Part shown: piece by piece, positions 47,702 to 59,756 of the stretch
Position numbering within the stretch: position 1 is the stretch's first letter
Layout: every line of letters begins with the position of its first letter
Source of the DNA: Portulaca oleracea
Taxonomy: Eukaryota; Streptophyta; Magnoliopsida; Caryophyllales; Portulacaceae
Assembly: GCA_029582165.1 (NCBI GenBank)
Contig: CM055888.1
Coordinates: 15,372,001-15,436,000 of the forward strand
Reading direction: 5' to 3'
Length of the DNA stretch: 64,000 nucleotides
Position numbers and translations under genes: made by a program
Notes under the pieces: model-generated
Told to the model about the DNA's origin: nothing
The model's database searches: none
The model's input: the letters and a program-made list of their open reading frames with translations, nothing else

Positions 47702-49781
47702 CTGCAGTAACCAAAACAATTCTTATACGATGCATGGACAAAGAGTATGGAGGTCTGAAAGGAGGGAAAGATGGTCTGAAATTTTTGAAAACAAACAGCC
47801 CAACAAACAGCCCAGGTGAAACAATCAGGCAAATATTGTTGTGTCAATCACTTAATAGCAGAATTATTCATATTCTGTTATCAGTTATCACCGAGAGCAG
47901 CAGGTGAAACAAACATCTTAATTTCACGTCATGTTATTCAAAAGACATTTTGACCCTAAAGTGAACAATTCACAGTGTCAAAGTCTATGTTTTAGTATCA
48001 ATCCTTCTAAAATGACCTCGTGTGACACCACGGAGACCCTTTTCTTTAGAAGGTGGTAGGGTTGCATTCAATGCATGTGTAGTGTACACCCTCAACAATG
48101 CAGAGCTATTTTGATTTGGAAACCATCAACAGCTAAGTACTCCGGTTTCTTTTTTTTTTTGTTGGGGGGGGGGGGGTTGATAAGGACCACTTAGCTACAC
48201 AGTGTAATTCAATCAACTAGAATAATCCACAGATAAATAACTTCCCTGAATGATGACTTTTCAATAGCTAAAAAGATATAAAGTAAAATGAAGAGGCTAG
48301 GAAATATAAATCAAAACATGTCTCTGGCTTTTATTCTGGCATCTTATATTTGGTCATCACTTGAGTTCTACGATATTTCAGAAAATATTTTCAATCATCG
48401 CTTGATTAGTACACTATCCCCATCAACTTACAATACTTCACTCCAACGAAGCTAATAAAAATGAGATTATTGAAGTCATAGTATGTGAAGCCCATGCTAA
48501 ACATGGTGTACTTGAGCATAGCACAATGAGAAATTTAGAAGATTTGCATAAAAATTCAGCTTTTCCAAGGTCATACAAAGTCTCCAGCATGTCTTAACAG
48601 ATATGTTTGCTGCACAATCTACTCGTATGCATGATTACAAACTTTGACCTATATATATGTTATGATTCAATCATTCATCTATATCCCAAACAAGAATTGT
48701 GTAACGTACAGCATATTCCCCTCCGTACGCAATGGAAAAACAGGCAGAGTTTTGAATGAAGCGAATTTGATATTATGTTCCAAATTCATTCATAATGAAG
48801 ATGCTAAGTTATACAAGAATGACACGGAATATATAAGGTTTCAGTTACGGACAACGGAACCTTGGGTATAAAATTACACATCAAACAGAATCCACAGTCA
48901 GCAAAAGATTTGTTCATAACAAAATTCATTTTAAGAAAAAGACATGGAACTGGGATCAAAAAGCATAACTCAACTTGCAAGTGTAACAATCAACAGGCCA
49001 TGTTCCTCAGCAGAAATGAATCCCAAATATACAACCTGAAACTTCCCATGAAAGGAAAAGATAACCGGCTTCAACAAATCCCATAATGGATACTAATGTC
49101 TTTCACTCATAACGTCTGATCGTCTTTCACAAGTTCAAAGGGTCAGCAAACCTATTTTGTCTACTTTCTGATTTGATTTGGTTTTCGATGGGTTGTAAAC
49201 TGTAATTTTGAGCGCTGAATTTCTATTTTGATCCCGGAGTCAAGTAAGTGAGACGGGAATTCAGCAGCCTATCGAGTTTCTCCTAAATAAAAACAATGGG
49301 AAACATGCTCTTTTCATAATTCAGCAGCAGCAGCAGGACCCAAATGAAATGTAAACAACAGGATCAAGGCAACCCCTCTTGATCATCATCCGTATACTTC
49401 AAATTTTCGATGATCATCACTCTCCCGTAACAAATACAAACATCCAAGCAATTTGAGCATCATGAATATGTGGGCATTGCATAATGAAATCCATCACAAG
49501 CTAAAGGAAACTAGAACCCTAAACCCTCTCAACCCTGCACCACCGAAAAATATACATTATACAATTTTTTTTTTTAAAAAAAACCCAGAAATTATCGTCA
49601 GAGTGAAGTCTGGGGTACGATTTCTAGTTTGATTGAAGGGACAAACTGAAGAAACCCTCAAAACCTATGAAGGGTTAAGAATCCCAAAATGAGTGAAAAT
49701 CAGAAGAAAAGAAAATGAGTAGGAAATAGTAGATGAAAATCAAAAGTAATGGGGAGTAGTGAAATAATGAGAGAAACTCAC
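47702..49781 (-). other. Intron in the 5' leader of the FAX-type gene
   Basis: On the minus strand the donor CCCCT|GTGAGT is at 49781 and the acceptor TGCAG at 47702. The 2.1 kb between contains a 13-base G run (48164-48176) and no recognisable gene. Confidence 0.65.
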
Positions 49782-49875
49782 AGGGGTAGTTGTTGCAATG
49801 GCGACTGGGGAGTTTAACAGCTCTGTCTACTTCTTGGACCGACGAACAATAGTTGGGGTCTGGAATGGAGAGTAT
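49782..49875 (-). other. 5' UTR exon and promoter-proximal region of the FAX-type gene
   Basis: A leader exon ends with ACTACCCCT before a good GTGAGT donor. The upstream end is uncertain, near 49870. The Pack-MULE starts only about 30-40 bp further upstream, so core promoter elements are either in that short gap or inside the transposon. Confidence 0.5.
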
Positions 49876-50447
49876 TCTTTCTTGGTGTGGTGCCCATGCC
49901 CGTGCGAGTTCTCGGATTAAATTGCCCTTGATTTTGTCAAAACTGTCAAAATTACCCTTGAAAATTTTTTTGTCATTAAAACACCCTTTAACCTGTTAAA
50001 AGTAACTAAATTGCCCTTTTGACTTGATTTTGTAGGTTTCAGTTAATTTATGTAGTTATGTGCAGGTTAATTGTTTTTCTCTCCTTAATTATGTTTGATA
50101 AATTACATAGTTGTTTTAACCAAACTAATCCCCTTTTTTTGGTCATTTTCTTCCATTCAAAATTCAACCACTCCTCCTTCCTTTCGTTCCCTCCTCCCCA
50201 GCCCGCTTCATCTTACTCACTTCAGCTTCATCATTGCCGACTCTGTTCTGAGGTTGTCTTTCGTTTGCTGCTTCATCTCCATTCTCAGTACAATGGAAAA
50301 GAGCAATTGTGAAGGTAAGTTGTATTCATTCCCCGGACAAACCAAGAGGAAGAACACCAGACATGGTGAATTCATTAGGGTTAACAGTGTCACCATACTT
50401 CTGCATCTCCAGGTGAAGGATTGAGATTGAGATAAAAAAAAAAAAAC

Positions 50448-50660
50448 CATTGACCTCCATTGTCGATTTCATTAGGCCATACAAACCAAGGTGAAGGATT
50501 GAACAAAAAAGACTGAAAAACAAAGAAATCTAGAAAAACACATTGACCTCCATTATTGATTTCATTAGGCCATACAAACCAAGGTGAAGGATTGAACAAA
50601 ACAGACTAAAAAACAAAGAAATCCAGCAAAACACATTGACCTCCATTGTCGATTTCTCAT
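50448..50660. repeat. 93-bp tandem repeat inside the Pack-MULE
   Basis: The word cattgacctccattgtcgat starts at 50448, 50541 (one change) and 50634, two exact 93 bp steps. Each unit also holds ccaaggtgaaggattgaac. A diverged relative of the latter is found at 51787, so the repeat grew from sequence already in the element. Confidence 0.85.
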
Positions 50661-50691
50661 TGTTTCTCTCTCCTCCGAATCAGAATCATAA

Positions 50692-51057
50692 TCAGATCAT
50701 TCCACTTCTGACAGCGTACCCATATTGAGCTCGCCAGATGTTTTCTTGTCGCTTTCTGTATACAAACCCAGCAAACCCCACAAAGCAAGCTCCGATCAGA
50801 ACTCCGACGACCACTCCGGCCTTCTTCCCGCCACTCATTCCGCCGTTGGACCCTTTCTCATCCTTCTCCTGAATCTTGGTCACTTCTGGTGAGTCCTCCA
50901 CCATCGGAGACGGTGAGGGAGAGTTTGGAACGTCGGCGTGAGATTCCGGCGAGGGGATGGGGATAGAGACTCGGACGACTGCGACGCCGTCGGAGAAGGC
51001 GATTCCGGCGGGTTCGATAGAGGGAGAGAGATCGCCATTGTAGATTTGCGAGAACAC
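50692..51057 (-). pseudogene. Captured fragment of a single-pass membrane protein
   Basis: A 121-residue open frame. The first 30 residues look out of frame with the ancestral gene; an alternative frame starting MAISLPLSNPPESPSP begins at the atggcgatc word near 51038. The rest is Pro/Ser-rich (PNSPSPSPMVEDSPEV), then GKKAGVVVGVLIGACFVGFA, a transmembrane helix, followed by basic YRKRQENIWRAQYGYAVRS at the C-terminus. This resembles small uncharacterised plant membrane proteins with a cytosolic Lys/Arg tail. It is probably captured, and a frameshift separates the two halves. Confidence 0.6.
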
Positions 51058-51376
51058 CCAGAAGATCTGATTCCATTGATTTAATTTCCCCCAAATTCAT
51101 AGTCATGTGATATGATCCTGTGTGTATGCAAAAGAGAGGAAGAGAAAAGAAATAGGCTACTTCGTTGATTAATTTTCCCCCAAATTCATCTTCTCTTTTC
51201 TCTTCTGCAACATTTTCCAGTTCAACCATCGAATCCTTGAAGAAAAATCCATCATCCATGGCGAACTGAATGAATGAATAATCAGACACCAAACAACAAT
51301 ACCCAAAAGTTAAGTTACTAGTATCACAAATTCATCATCTTCATCGTGAGAGGGGGGGGGGGGGAATTAAATTGTA

Positions 51377-51510
51377 GTGTCGAACAATCCTGCTCCTGAA
51401 ACTTCCAATTTGGATCCACCGACAGACCGACCTGTTCGGGTCTATGCCGACGGAATCTACGATCTCTTTCACTTCGGCCATGCTCGATCCCTTGAACAAG
51501 CCAAAAAATC
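51377..51510 (+). pseudogene. Captured first exon of choline-phosphate cytidylyltransferase
   Basis: Reads [20 protein letters not shown], then [20 protein letters not shown] and QAKKS, ending at a normal donor (gtgagt, 51511). This is the start of the plant CTP:phosphocholine cytidylyltransferase catalytic domain, with the nucleotide-binding HxGH motif (HFGH) intact. The residue at the expected start is GTG, not ATG. Nothing of the following exons is present, so it cannot make the enzyme, which catalyses the rate-limiting step of phosphatidylcholine synthesis. Its presence with its own splice donor shows the capture took genomic DNA. Confidence 0.9.
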
Positions 51511-52204
51511 GTGAGTAGTAGGCATCTGATGTCTTATTCTGTTTCTTTTTTTTATTTTGGTTTTGATTAGGGTTTTTGTTTGTGTTAATTTGTAGCTGCT
51601 TGATCTTCGCCATTGTAGATCTGCGAGAACACTCAGAAGATCTGATCAATTAAAATGAACAACTTACCTACTGTTGAGTATTGAGATCTGGGTTAGGCGG
51701 TGTGGTTAATTCATTAGGCCTAACAGAAATGGCGAAAAAATTGAGAAGAAGAAAGTTGGGATTGAGATTGGGATCGAATTAGGGAGTTCCAGGTGAAGGA
51801 TTCAATGGTTGAATGAGAGAGATGTTGGGAGTGGTTTACGTGTTAACCACACTATCATCATCATCATTACCCTCCTCAGATGTCTAATCACCATTAATTG
51901 TCCACTTCCCGGTAACAAGTCACTGAAATAGCATTTTCATCCGGTTTTCCCAGTTTAAGGGTATTTTAATGACAAAAAAAATTTCAAGGGCAACTTTGAC
52001 AGTTTTGCCAAGTTCAAGGGCAATTTAATCCGAGAACTCATGCTTGTGCTGTGCTTGAATGTATTTTTATATAATATTAGCTTGTGAAATTTATAAATTG
52101 TTTTGTATTAGTGTTTTTCATATTATTGGTGTTTTTTAAAATACTAATACAAAATGTCCGTGCTAGAAATTATAGTTCTACAGTATATATTTGTGTGATA
52201 ATGT

Positions 52205-53033
52205 TGTTAGAAAAAAATCAAGTTTTTGGCTTGGTTGGCTTGTTGGAGACTTGTTAGGCAAAAGTCAAAGATGTTTTGAGTAGGTTGGCATGTTAGGCAA
52301 CTCCTTTTGTGTTGTCATTTGATAGTTGCCTCCTTTTGACACCCCTTTGAAATGTGGCATATCTTTGTCAAAAGTGTTAGACAACCACCTTTTCACCTTT
52401 TGTGTTGTCATTAGCTCCTTTTGACACCCTTAAAGTGTTGCATTTCTTTAATCAAAGTTTGGCACCTCCATTCAAAAGTCCCTAGTCCTTAATGTCTTTG
52501 TTTTTTTATATAAATAGATGTTGGTGGAGGCTTTTGTATTAGCAACTATGTGCAAAAATATTCTACTCTTTTCCCTTAGTATTTCCACATTAAACCTCCA
52601 AAAAACCAAAGTCCTTATTATTCTTTTAATTCCCACTTAATTCCATAATTTTACTATCTCTTTATACCCTTTTAACTCCTTATATAACCATCTTTGGGCA
52701 TAGTTTTAAGTACTCCAAGTTAATTAATTGGGAGTGCACTCGATTAATTAACACCGTGTTAATCCTGGGGAACGGCCGCTTGGAGGAAGTTTGCACCGTA
52801 GCTTCGGCGAAATCGTTCTTAGGACAGTGGCTAGGCCACGACACGGTTTGTTGTTTTCTACCAATTTATTATGTATGTGTTGTGATGTTATTAATGTGTT
52901 TATTTTCGTTTGTTAATTAAAGTTTTAGTTGGTTGATTTTTATTCTTGGTGGTTATATTCTAGTTTTCGAAAAGGGTATTTTAGTTGTTGTAATTGTATA
53001 AACCAAACCTTTTTATTCAAGGTTTTCCCAACA
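52205..53033 (+). repeat. 5' LTR of the copia element
   Basis: 829 bp, TGTTAG...CCAACA. It contains a TATATAAATAG-like promoter word at 52508-52518. Confidence 0.93.
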
Positions 53034-53066
53034 ATCTAAGAACGATTTTTCAGGTTATATACAATT

Positions 53067-53678
53067 ATGACTTCTAAATTTACTATTCCTGATATGTCGA
53101 AACTTAAACCCTTTGATGGTAAAAATTATAATCGTTGGGTTGTTAAGATGAAATTTTACCTTGAGCAAATTGAGGTTGCATATGCCTTAGAGGATAAGGT
53201 TATTCCTAACGAGCCTAATGCTAATGCCGAGTATGAACTGAAATTTGCTAGAGATGACAAATTGTGTAAGGGCATGTTGTTGCATCTTATGTCTAATTCC
53301 TTGCTTGACATTTACATGAAATTTAAAACTGCTAAAGTGATTTGGGATGCTCTTAGCAAAAAGTATAGTCAGGATGATGATGGGTCTAAACGTTTTGTGG
53401 TTAGTAAATGGTTAAAGTTTAAGATTGAGGAGGATAAACCCATTATTGATCAAATTGATGAATATAAAAGTTTGTGTTCAACTATTGCGGCTGAAGGCTT
53501 GAACATCTGTGATGTGACTTTAACTATTGTCTTGATAGAAAAATTACCACCTTCTTGGAAAGACTATAGAAACCAACTTATGCATGAAAAAAGAGATTGG
53601 GCTCTAGAAGAGCTAGTTGGGCATTTGAAAATTGAGGAGGAAAATAGGTTGAAAGCTCAAAAGATTTCTATGAATTGA
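53067..53678 (+). CDS. Copia gag polyprotein, N-terminal part
   Basis: Intact 203-residue frame with a UBN2/Retrotran_gag layout: KLKPFDGKNYNRWVVKMKF near the start, IWDALSKKYSQDD mid-protein, IEKLPPSWKDYRNQL and WALEELVGHLKIEEENR late. The stop at 53676-53678 cuts it off from the zinc knuckle, which follows in another frame, so the original gag-pol frame is broken here. Confidence 0.9.
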   Translation: MTSKFTIPDMSKLKPFDGKNYNRWVVKMKFYLEQIEVAYALEDKVIPNEPNANAEYELKFARDDKLCKGMLLHLMSNSLLDIYMKFKTAKVIWDALSKKYSQDDDGSKRFVVSKWLKFKIEEDKPIIDQIDEYKSLCSTIAAEGLNICDVTLTIVLIEKLPPSWKDYRNQLMHEKRDWALEELVGHLKIEEENRLKAQKISMN

Positions 53679-53911
53679 ATTCTAGCTTTTCTAAAGCTAA
53701 CCTTGTGGAGCCAAGATTTGTTAACTCTGACGGGTCCAAGCAGAAAGGAAAGAAAGATTCTAGACGAGACATGAAACCACAAGGAAGGATGCAAAAATAT
53801 GAATTCACGGGAAACTGCCATGCATGTGGACAACGAGGCCAAAAAGCTGCATATTGCCATTCCAGGAAAAGGCCTAACACCAACTTAGTAGAATCCGACA
53901 CTATCGGTTAA
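53675..53911 (+). pseudogene. Copia gag zinc-knuckle segment, frame-shifted
   Basis: Continues gag in a new frame. The knuckle reads CHACGQRGQKAAYC, where the His of CCHC is replaced by Gln, so zinc binding is probably lost. Confidence 0.8.
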
Positions 53912-53914
53912 GTA

Positions 53915-56900
53915 GTGTCGGAAGTCAATTTTGTTGGTAACGCCACAGAGTGGATCGTTGATACCGGTGCCTCTAAACACATTTGCGCCAATCGTCAACT
54001 ATTTCAGACTTATGAAAAAGTTGATGAAAGTGGAAATGTCTTCATGGGAAATTCATCAACCGCATCCGTCATTGGAAAAGGGAATATCACTTTGAAACTC
54101 ACTTCTGGAAAATTCCTTACCCTTAATGATGTCTTGCATGTGCCTGATATGCGTAGAAATCTGATATCTGGTGGTTTGCTCATGAAAGCGGGTTTGAAAT
54201 TAACCTTTGTTTCTGACCGTCTTGTTATGACCCGTAATGGTGAATTGTGGGAAAGGGGTTTTGTACTAATGGTCACTTGATTACTTGACACTATTCCTGA
54301 AAAAGTGAATAAAATGTCTGCTAGTTCTTCTGCTTACACTGTTGAGTCACTTGATTTATGGCATGCAAGATTAGGACATGTTAATGTGGACTCCATAAAA
54401 AGGCTTAAGCAACTTAATTTGATCCCTAGGTTGTCTAATATGGATTTCTCTAAATGTGAAGTTTGTGTCGAGGCTAAATTCCATAAAAAGTCTTTTAAAT
54501 TCATAGAGAGACAGACTGAATTGCTTGAGCTTGTTCACACTGACTTAGGAGACTTCAAAAATCATGTGAGTCGAGGTGGTAAAAAGTATTATATTACTTT
54601 TGTTGATAACTGCTCTCGTTATACTGTTTTGTATCTCCTTAGTTCAAAAGATGAGGCAGAAGAAATGTTTATTACGTACAAGTCTGAAGTGGAAAATCAG
54701 TTGAATAAGAGAATAAAAAGGCTTAGGAGTGATCAAGGTGGTGAATATGATCCAACATCTCTTAAGGCCTATTATGAGGCTAATGGTATTATTCATGAGC
54801 AGACTGCCCCTTATACTCCAGAACAAAATGGAGTAGCAGAGAGGAAAAATAGAACTTTGAAAAACATGATGAATGCTATGTTAATTAGTTTTGGGCTTCC
54901 TGATAATACGTGGGAAGAATTTTTTCTACTTGTCATGTGTTAAATCGTGTGCCTCATAAGAATCTTGATAAAACCCTTTATGAATTGTGGAAAGGACATC
55001 CTCCCAACCTGAATTATTTGAAAGTGTGGGGGTGTTTAGCTAAGTTGGACTACCTGCTCTCAAAAGAGAGAAAATTGGTCCTAAGACCATTGATGCATTA
55101 TTTGTTGGATATGCTTATCAAAGTGTTGCTTATCGTTTTCTTGTGAAAGGTGAAGGTGATTCATTTATGCATGGTCATATTTTTGAGTCTAGAGATGCTG
55201 AATTTTTTGAGCATATATTTCCTATGAAAATTGCATCTCATAATAAGCATATTTCTTCTGACATATCTACTAAGAGGCATGGATGTTCATCTAGCTCTGA
55301 ATTACGGAGAAGTAAAGGAATCAGAAAAGAAAATAGTTTTGGTCCTGGTTTTATTACTTCTTTCCTTGTTGAAGATGGCATGCTAAATGATGAATTTATT
55401 TGTGCATATATTATGGAAGAAGATCCCAAAAATTATGATGATGCCATGAAATCTATTGATGCTATTTTCTGGAAAGAAGCAATTAATAACGAGCTTGACT
55501 CAATCTTGAGTAATCATACTTGGGAGTTAACCGATTTACTTCGAGGTTGTAAACCTTTAGGTTGTAAATGGGTGTTTAAGAAAAAGCTTAAAGCTTATTG
55601 ACAAATATAAAGCTCGTTTGGTGGTTAAAGGTTTTAATTAAAGAAAGGAAATTGATTATTTTGATACTTATGCTCCTGTGTCATCATTAGAGTTTTGATT
55701 GCACTTGCTTCTATTCATGGATTATTTGTGCATAAAATGGATGTCAAAACTGCATTCTTGAATGGAGATCTTGATGAGGAGATATATATGGAACAACCTG
55801 AGGGTTTTGTGGTTCCAGGACAGGAACATAAAGTGTATAAACTTGTTAAATCCTTATATGGATTAAAACAAGCTCATAAGCAATGGTATGAAAAATTTGA
55901 TAGTGCAATAACTGCTAATAGTTTTTGAGCAAATGAAAGCGATACTTGTGTGTATTCCAAGCATGTTTTGAATGATTGTGTTATTATATGCTTATATGTT
56001 GATAACATGCTTATATTTGGCACAAATATGGATCTTGTTAATGAAACCAAGAGTTTTCTAAGTTCTAAGTTTGAAATGAAAGATATGGGTGAAGCTGATG
56101 TTATCTTGGGAGTCAAGATCAAGAGGACTCAAGATGACATTAGTCTTAACTAGTCTCACTATATTGAGAAAATACTTAGAAAGTTTGATTCATTTGATGT
56201 TGAACCTGTTAGAACACCTTATGATGCTAGTGTGCATTTGGTTAAGAACAAAGGTATGCTTGTGTACCAAATGGAATATGATAAGATAATTGGTAGTGTT
56301 ATGTTCCTGATGAATTATACAAGGCCTGATATTGCCTATGTTGTCAGTAGTCTTAGTAGATATACTCATAGCCCTAGTGATAACCATTGGATTGCTTTGA
56401 GGCGTTTGCTTAAATATTTGAAAAGTACTATTGATTGGGGTTTGCATTATGGAAAATTTCCTGATGTGTTGGAAGGATATAGCGATGCCAATTGGGTATC
56501 TAATAATGATGAAATTAACTCCACTAGTGGTTATTTGCTTACACTAGGTGGTGGTGCTATATCCTGGAAATTTGCTAAACAGTCTTGTACTGCTATGTCT
56601 ACTATGGAATCTGAATTTATTGCTCTTGAATTGGCGGTAGTGAGGTCGAATGGTGAAAAGTGCGCTGCGAGCGTCCCCCATGGGGAAGCCGGCTCCTTCG
56701 ATTGCACTACATTGTGATAATATGGCAGCTATCTCAGTTACTACGAACAAGGTCTTCAATGAAAAGAGAAGACAAATACGGTTGAGACACAAAGTAGTGA
56801 AAAGAGTTACTTGAAAATGGAGTGATATCACTGGACTTTGTAAAGTCCGAAAAGAATCTTGCGGATCCGCTGACGAAAGGCCTATCTAGAAAGATGGTCT

Positions 56901-56947
56901 TTGATACATTGAGGGGGATGGGATTAAAACCCATTGAGGAATTGTAA
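53915..56947 (+). pseudogene. Copia pol: protease, integrase, reverse transcriptase, RNase H (broken)
   Basis: Protease WIVDTGASKHIC (53945) keeps DTG. The GAG-pre-integrase HHCC segment (LWHARLGHVNVDSIKRL, CEVCVEAK) is near 54355. The integrase core has HTDLGDF, RSDQGGEYD and PEQNGVAERKN. Reverse transcriptase starts with WKEAINNELDSI (55471), MDVKTAFLNGDLDEEIYMEQ and LYVDNMLIFG, where YVDD has become YVDN. RNase H has YSDANWVSNNDEINSTSGY and STMESEFIAL. The tail LADPLTKGLSRKMVFDTLRG ends at 56947. Frame changes near 54935, 55070, 55600 and 55690 and stops near 55927, 56151 and 56715 break it into at least six pieces. Confidence 0.9.
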
Positions 56948-57462
56948 TGATGGATCCCTACTTCGAAAATGAAGTTCAAAGGGTATTAGAGCAATCATTA
57001 CTCAATTCCTAAGCACTATATTGTGTCCCTCCCTATGGTGTATGTGAGTAGTGCTTTGCTACTGTTGTGTTGAGGATGAGCATATGGCTCTTAATGGACC
57101 ATAAAAGCGTGAAAGTAGCACATGCTAGATGGATCCACCTACTTAGGTGTGGAAGTGTGGCCGCTTCTTGTCGGAGGATTGATATGGGTCGCCTCTTAGA
57201 GCACCTGTGAGCTACCAGGTTGGCGTATGGCCAGTATAAGGCGCCAGACCGCGGAGTATGAGAATATCTGAAGTTAATGTGTGCCCAAGCGCGGATTTAC
57301 ACCTACCTATCAAGTTCAAGGCGATTGTCACTTAGTAGGTCGTTTGTGTTTAAACTTGGTGTCACTAGGTGTCAATTCAAGTCGCAAGACATTGGCATTG
57401 ATGCATTAATTTATCTATGCCCAAATATGTTTATATTTTAAAACCTTGATTTTATGGGGGAT

Positions 57463-58288
57463 TGTTAGAAAAAAAATCAAGTTTTTGGCTTGGTTGGCTT
57501 GTTGGAGACTTGTTAGGCAAAAGTTAAAGATGTTTTCGGTTGATTGGCAAGTTAGGCAACTCCTTTTGCGTTGTCATTTGATAGTTGCCTCCTTTTGCCA
57601 CCCCTTTGAAATGTGGCATAACTTTGTCAAAAGTGTTAGGCAACCACCTTTTCACCTTTTGTGTTGTCATTAGCTCCTTTTGCCACCCTTAAAGTGTTGC
57701 AATTCTTTAATCAAAGTTTGGCACCTCCATTCAAAAGTCCCTAGTCCTTAATGTCTTTGTTTTTTCTATAAATGGATGTTGGTGGAGGCTTTTGTATGAG
57801 CAACTATGTGCAAAAATATTCAGCTCTTTCCCCCTTAGTATTTTCAGGTTAAACCTCCAAAAAAACAAAGTCCTTATTATTCTTTTAGTTCCCACTTAAT
57901 TCCATAATTTTACTATCTCTTTATACCCTTTTAACTCCTTATATAACCATCTTTAGGCATAGTTTCAAGTACTCCAAGTTAATTAATTGGGAGTGCACTC
58001 AATTAATTAACACCGTGTTAATCCTGGGGAACGGCCGCTTGGAGGAAGTTTGCACCGTAACTTCGGCGAAATCATTCTTAGGACAATGGCTAGGCCACGA
58101 CATGGTTTGCTGTTTTCTACCAATTTATTATGTGTTGTGATGCTATTAATGTGTATATTTTCGTGTGTTAATTAAAGTTTTAGTTTGTTGATTTTTATTC
58201 TTAGTGGTTATATTCTAGTTTTCGAAAAAGGTATTTTAGTTGTTGTAATTGTATAAACCAAACCTTTTTATTCAAGGTTTTTCCAACA
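57463..58288 (+). repeat. 3' LTR of the copia element
   Basis: 826 bp, same ends as the 5' LTR. The 56948-57462 stretch before it is non-coding and carries the purine tract. Confidence 0.93.
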
Positions 58289-58293
58289 AATGT

Positions 58294-59756
58294 ACATTAA
58301 ATTTATTATATTAAGTAGATATTGCCTTAGATTATAATAAATATGAAAAATTACGAACAATAATACAATATTATGTAATTTATACATAGTATTATATTTA
58401 TTTTCAAATACAATGTACAATTAGTTTTCATACTAACATAAAATTCTTTAAAGATTGTCATATGTTGAGAATTTAACGTTTTCATTGACAAATATTATAA
58501 TGGTATCAAAATATATTCACATGAACTAAAAGAAAATTTTTTTGTCAAAGAGCATCTGACTTGTACTTATCTGAATTTAAAATGCACGTGATCATATTTA
58601 CTTAAACCCGAAATACACCCTAATCATGTTTTTAGAGTGAAGTTTACTCGAAACCAATATACACCCGACCCGTATTTACCTTAAAAAGGAATTTTTACTA
58701 TCCAAGAACATCTGACCCGTATTTACATGAATTTGAAATACACTCGAGCCATGTTTTTAGAGTGAAATTTACTTGCAATCAAAATACACCCGATCCGTGT
58801 TTTACCTAACCAATTATACAGTCGACCGATATTACTTAGTTATTGTACTCGAGGGTAAAAGAGTAAATTCATGTGTGAACATGAGCTAAAGGCAAGTTGC
58901 TAATTAATTAATTATTATATCCAAGGACGAAATAATAACTTCAGGTGTGATATAAGGGAAAAATAGTAGGTTCGTGTTGAAACACAAACAAATAAGCAGG
59001 CAGGCTAAGGAGCACAACAACAACGCAAATTGCCCTTATTATAATAGTTAAAGATTAAAGATAGTATTTCATTTTGTAGATATTTTTTGAAAATATGGAA
59101 ATATTTATTTAGAGAAAAAAATCAAAGTTATTGAAAGATCCAAATTTAGATGTCAATGCGAGCAAAAGTTACAATTGAAAATTTTAAATTTGATAAAAAA
59201 AATATGAGAATGTGAAAATTTAAAAACATAAATTTTCTAAAACCTCTATAAGCGATGCTACCCACCCACCAACCTCAAACACCGAAAGCTACTATTAAAA
59301 TAACTATAAATTCCTTCTTTTTCTAAATAATCAAAATTCCTACATATTTCCTTCATTTTTTAATTAAGCAAATTCACATGAATTTTACATAATATAAATT
59401 TAGGTTAAAATTGGTACAATGCCCTTCTTATTCCTCGTAGCTAGGCCCTATAGCTAGGACCCAAAGTAACAAACGACGATTACCTGGTAACTAGGGCACT
59501 TAGTAAGTTCTATGATTCACCATCCTTGAATACATAACTTGATCCAATGTAATCGGTTGAATGTCCATAACCCATCTTCTACCTCTAAATGGCCATGACT
59601 TCGATTTTGGAGTCTTTTTGTGCTCGACTTCTTGATGTACCCTGCGAAATACATCACTTCAGGTTAAATCTGGTGGCGATTAGGATGATTCGTTAAATTT
59701 GCAGCTTCATAAGGTTGGATAGGATCAGGGATGTCGGCTGTCGAGTTTGACTGGAG
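58294..59756. repeat. Intergenic region with a 156-bp imperfect direct duplication
   Basis: Two copies of a ~150 bp unit start at 58553 and 58709 (each begins catctgac and includes catgtttttagagtgaa and tacacccga). Otherwise the region is AT-rich with no gene seen. Confidence 0.6.

Larger units (their letters stand above)
49906..52039. mobile_element. Pack-MULE carrying fragments of host genes
   Basis: A 2.13 kb unit has inverted ends of about 90 bp at high identity: gagttctcggattaaattgc at 49906 and its inverse ending at 52039. It is flanked by atgcccgtgc (49896-49905) and atgcttgtgc (52040-52049), a 10 bp duplication with two mismatches, as expected for Mutator superfamily insertions (8-11 bp). 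No transposase is present. Inside are a cytidylyltransferase first exon on the plus strand, a membrane-protein fragment on the minus strand, a 93 bp tandem repeat and a possible captured exon ending MEKSNCEG before a gtaagt donor (about 50293-50316). This combination defines a Pack-MULE. Confidence 0.85.
52205..58288 (+). mobile_element. Ty1/copia LTR retrotransposon with perfect target duplication
   Basis: 6.08 kb flanked by AATGT on both sides (52200-52204, 58289-58293). The LTRs (52205-53033 and 57463-58288) begin TGTTAG and end CCAACA and differ by scattered substitutions and short indels. Internal order is gag, protease, integrase, reverse transcriptase, RNase H, the copia arrangement. 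Frameshifts and stops break pol in several places, so it is not autonomous. The bases after the left LTR (atctaagaacg) do not resemble the usual initiator-Met primer site. A purine tract (atggggg) precedes the right LTR. Confidence 0.95.

Noticed and set aside
48644..49086. Overlapping frames on both strands in the FAX leader intron
   Set aside because: Low-similarity, short, and without supporting motifs or splice context.
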